A DNA stretch of 64,000 bases from contig NC_091014.1 in assembly GCF_041296385.1 (NCBI RefSeq), forward strand, positions 52,656,078 through 52,720,077, in the 5' to 3' direction. The DNA comes from Aphelocoma coerulescens (Eukaryota > Chordata > Aves > Passeriformes > Corvidae). Of this stretch, positions 49,216-64,000 are shown piece by piece. Each line of letters starts with the position of its first letter. Positions within the stretch are counted from its first letter, which is position 1. The notes beneath the pieces were generated by a model. That model did not search any database and had not been told where the DNA came from. It saw only the letters and a list, made by a program, of their open reading frames with translations. Both the position numbers and the translations under genes were made by a program.

Positions 49216-64000
<14,785 letters not shown>

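Overview
This is nuclear DNA of a vertebrate, almost certainly a bird. Four intron-bearing genes are recognisable from their proteins. The interspersed repeats are mostly CR1 LINE fragments with the avian 3' end (tandem ATTCTGTG or ATTCTATG-like termini). Introns and gene spacing are short compared with mammals. The species cannot be fixed from the sequence. From memory, the gene order and orientation match human 22q13.2 (L3MBTL2, CHADL, RANGAP1, ZC3H7B), viewed in reverse.

Layout, left to right. (1) 1-12.5 kb, minus strand: the 5' end of ZC3H7B. Five coding exons encode residues 1-175 (the TPR part); the rest of the gene lies left of the window. A solo-LTR-like element sits 11 bp beyond one splice donor. 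A CpG-rich block at 12.2-12.5 kb is the probable promoter. (2) 12.5-16.9 kb: A-rich, poly-T and AT-rich low-complexity DNA with a 120-bp direct repeat, then a CR1 3' fragment. (3) 17.0-38.1 kb, plus strand: complete RANGAP1 (15 coding exons, 571 codons plus stop), starting from a CpG island at 17.0-17.85 kb that carries a ZNF143-like site, a palindromic CRE and a CCAAT box. (4) 38.1-40.6 kb: no known gene, but two unusually long minus-strand reading frames, one of them behind a strong splice acceptor. This is the best candidate for something undescribed. (5) 42.2-45.5 kb, plus strand: complete CHADL (4 coding exons, 735 codons plus stop), with two leucine-rich-repeat modules. (6) 46.4-48.7 kb: a long, damaged CR1. 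(7) 49.2-64.0 kb, minus strand: L3MBTL2, from the second half of its FCS zinc finger through four MBT repeats to the stop codon (608 codons in the window). Its 5' end lies beyond the right edge.

The genes share a chromosome neighbourhood, not a pathway. ZC3H7B is an RNA-binding CCCH/TPR protein. RANGAP1 is the Ran GTPase activator, anchored at nuclear pores through SUMO. CHADL is a secreted cartilage-matrix LRR protein. L3MBTL2 is a Polycomb-related chromatin reader. ZC3H7B and RANGAP1 are head to head (the two islands are about 4.7 kb apart); CHADL and L3MBTL2 are tail to tail. Exon boundaries were read by eye from GT/AG sites and from frame continuity. All coding lengths close in frame. No database search was run.
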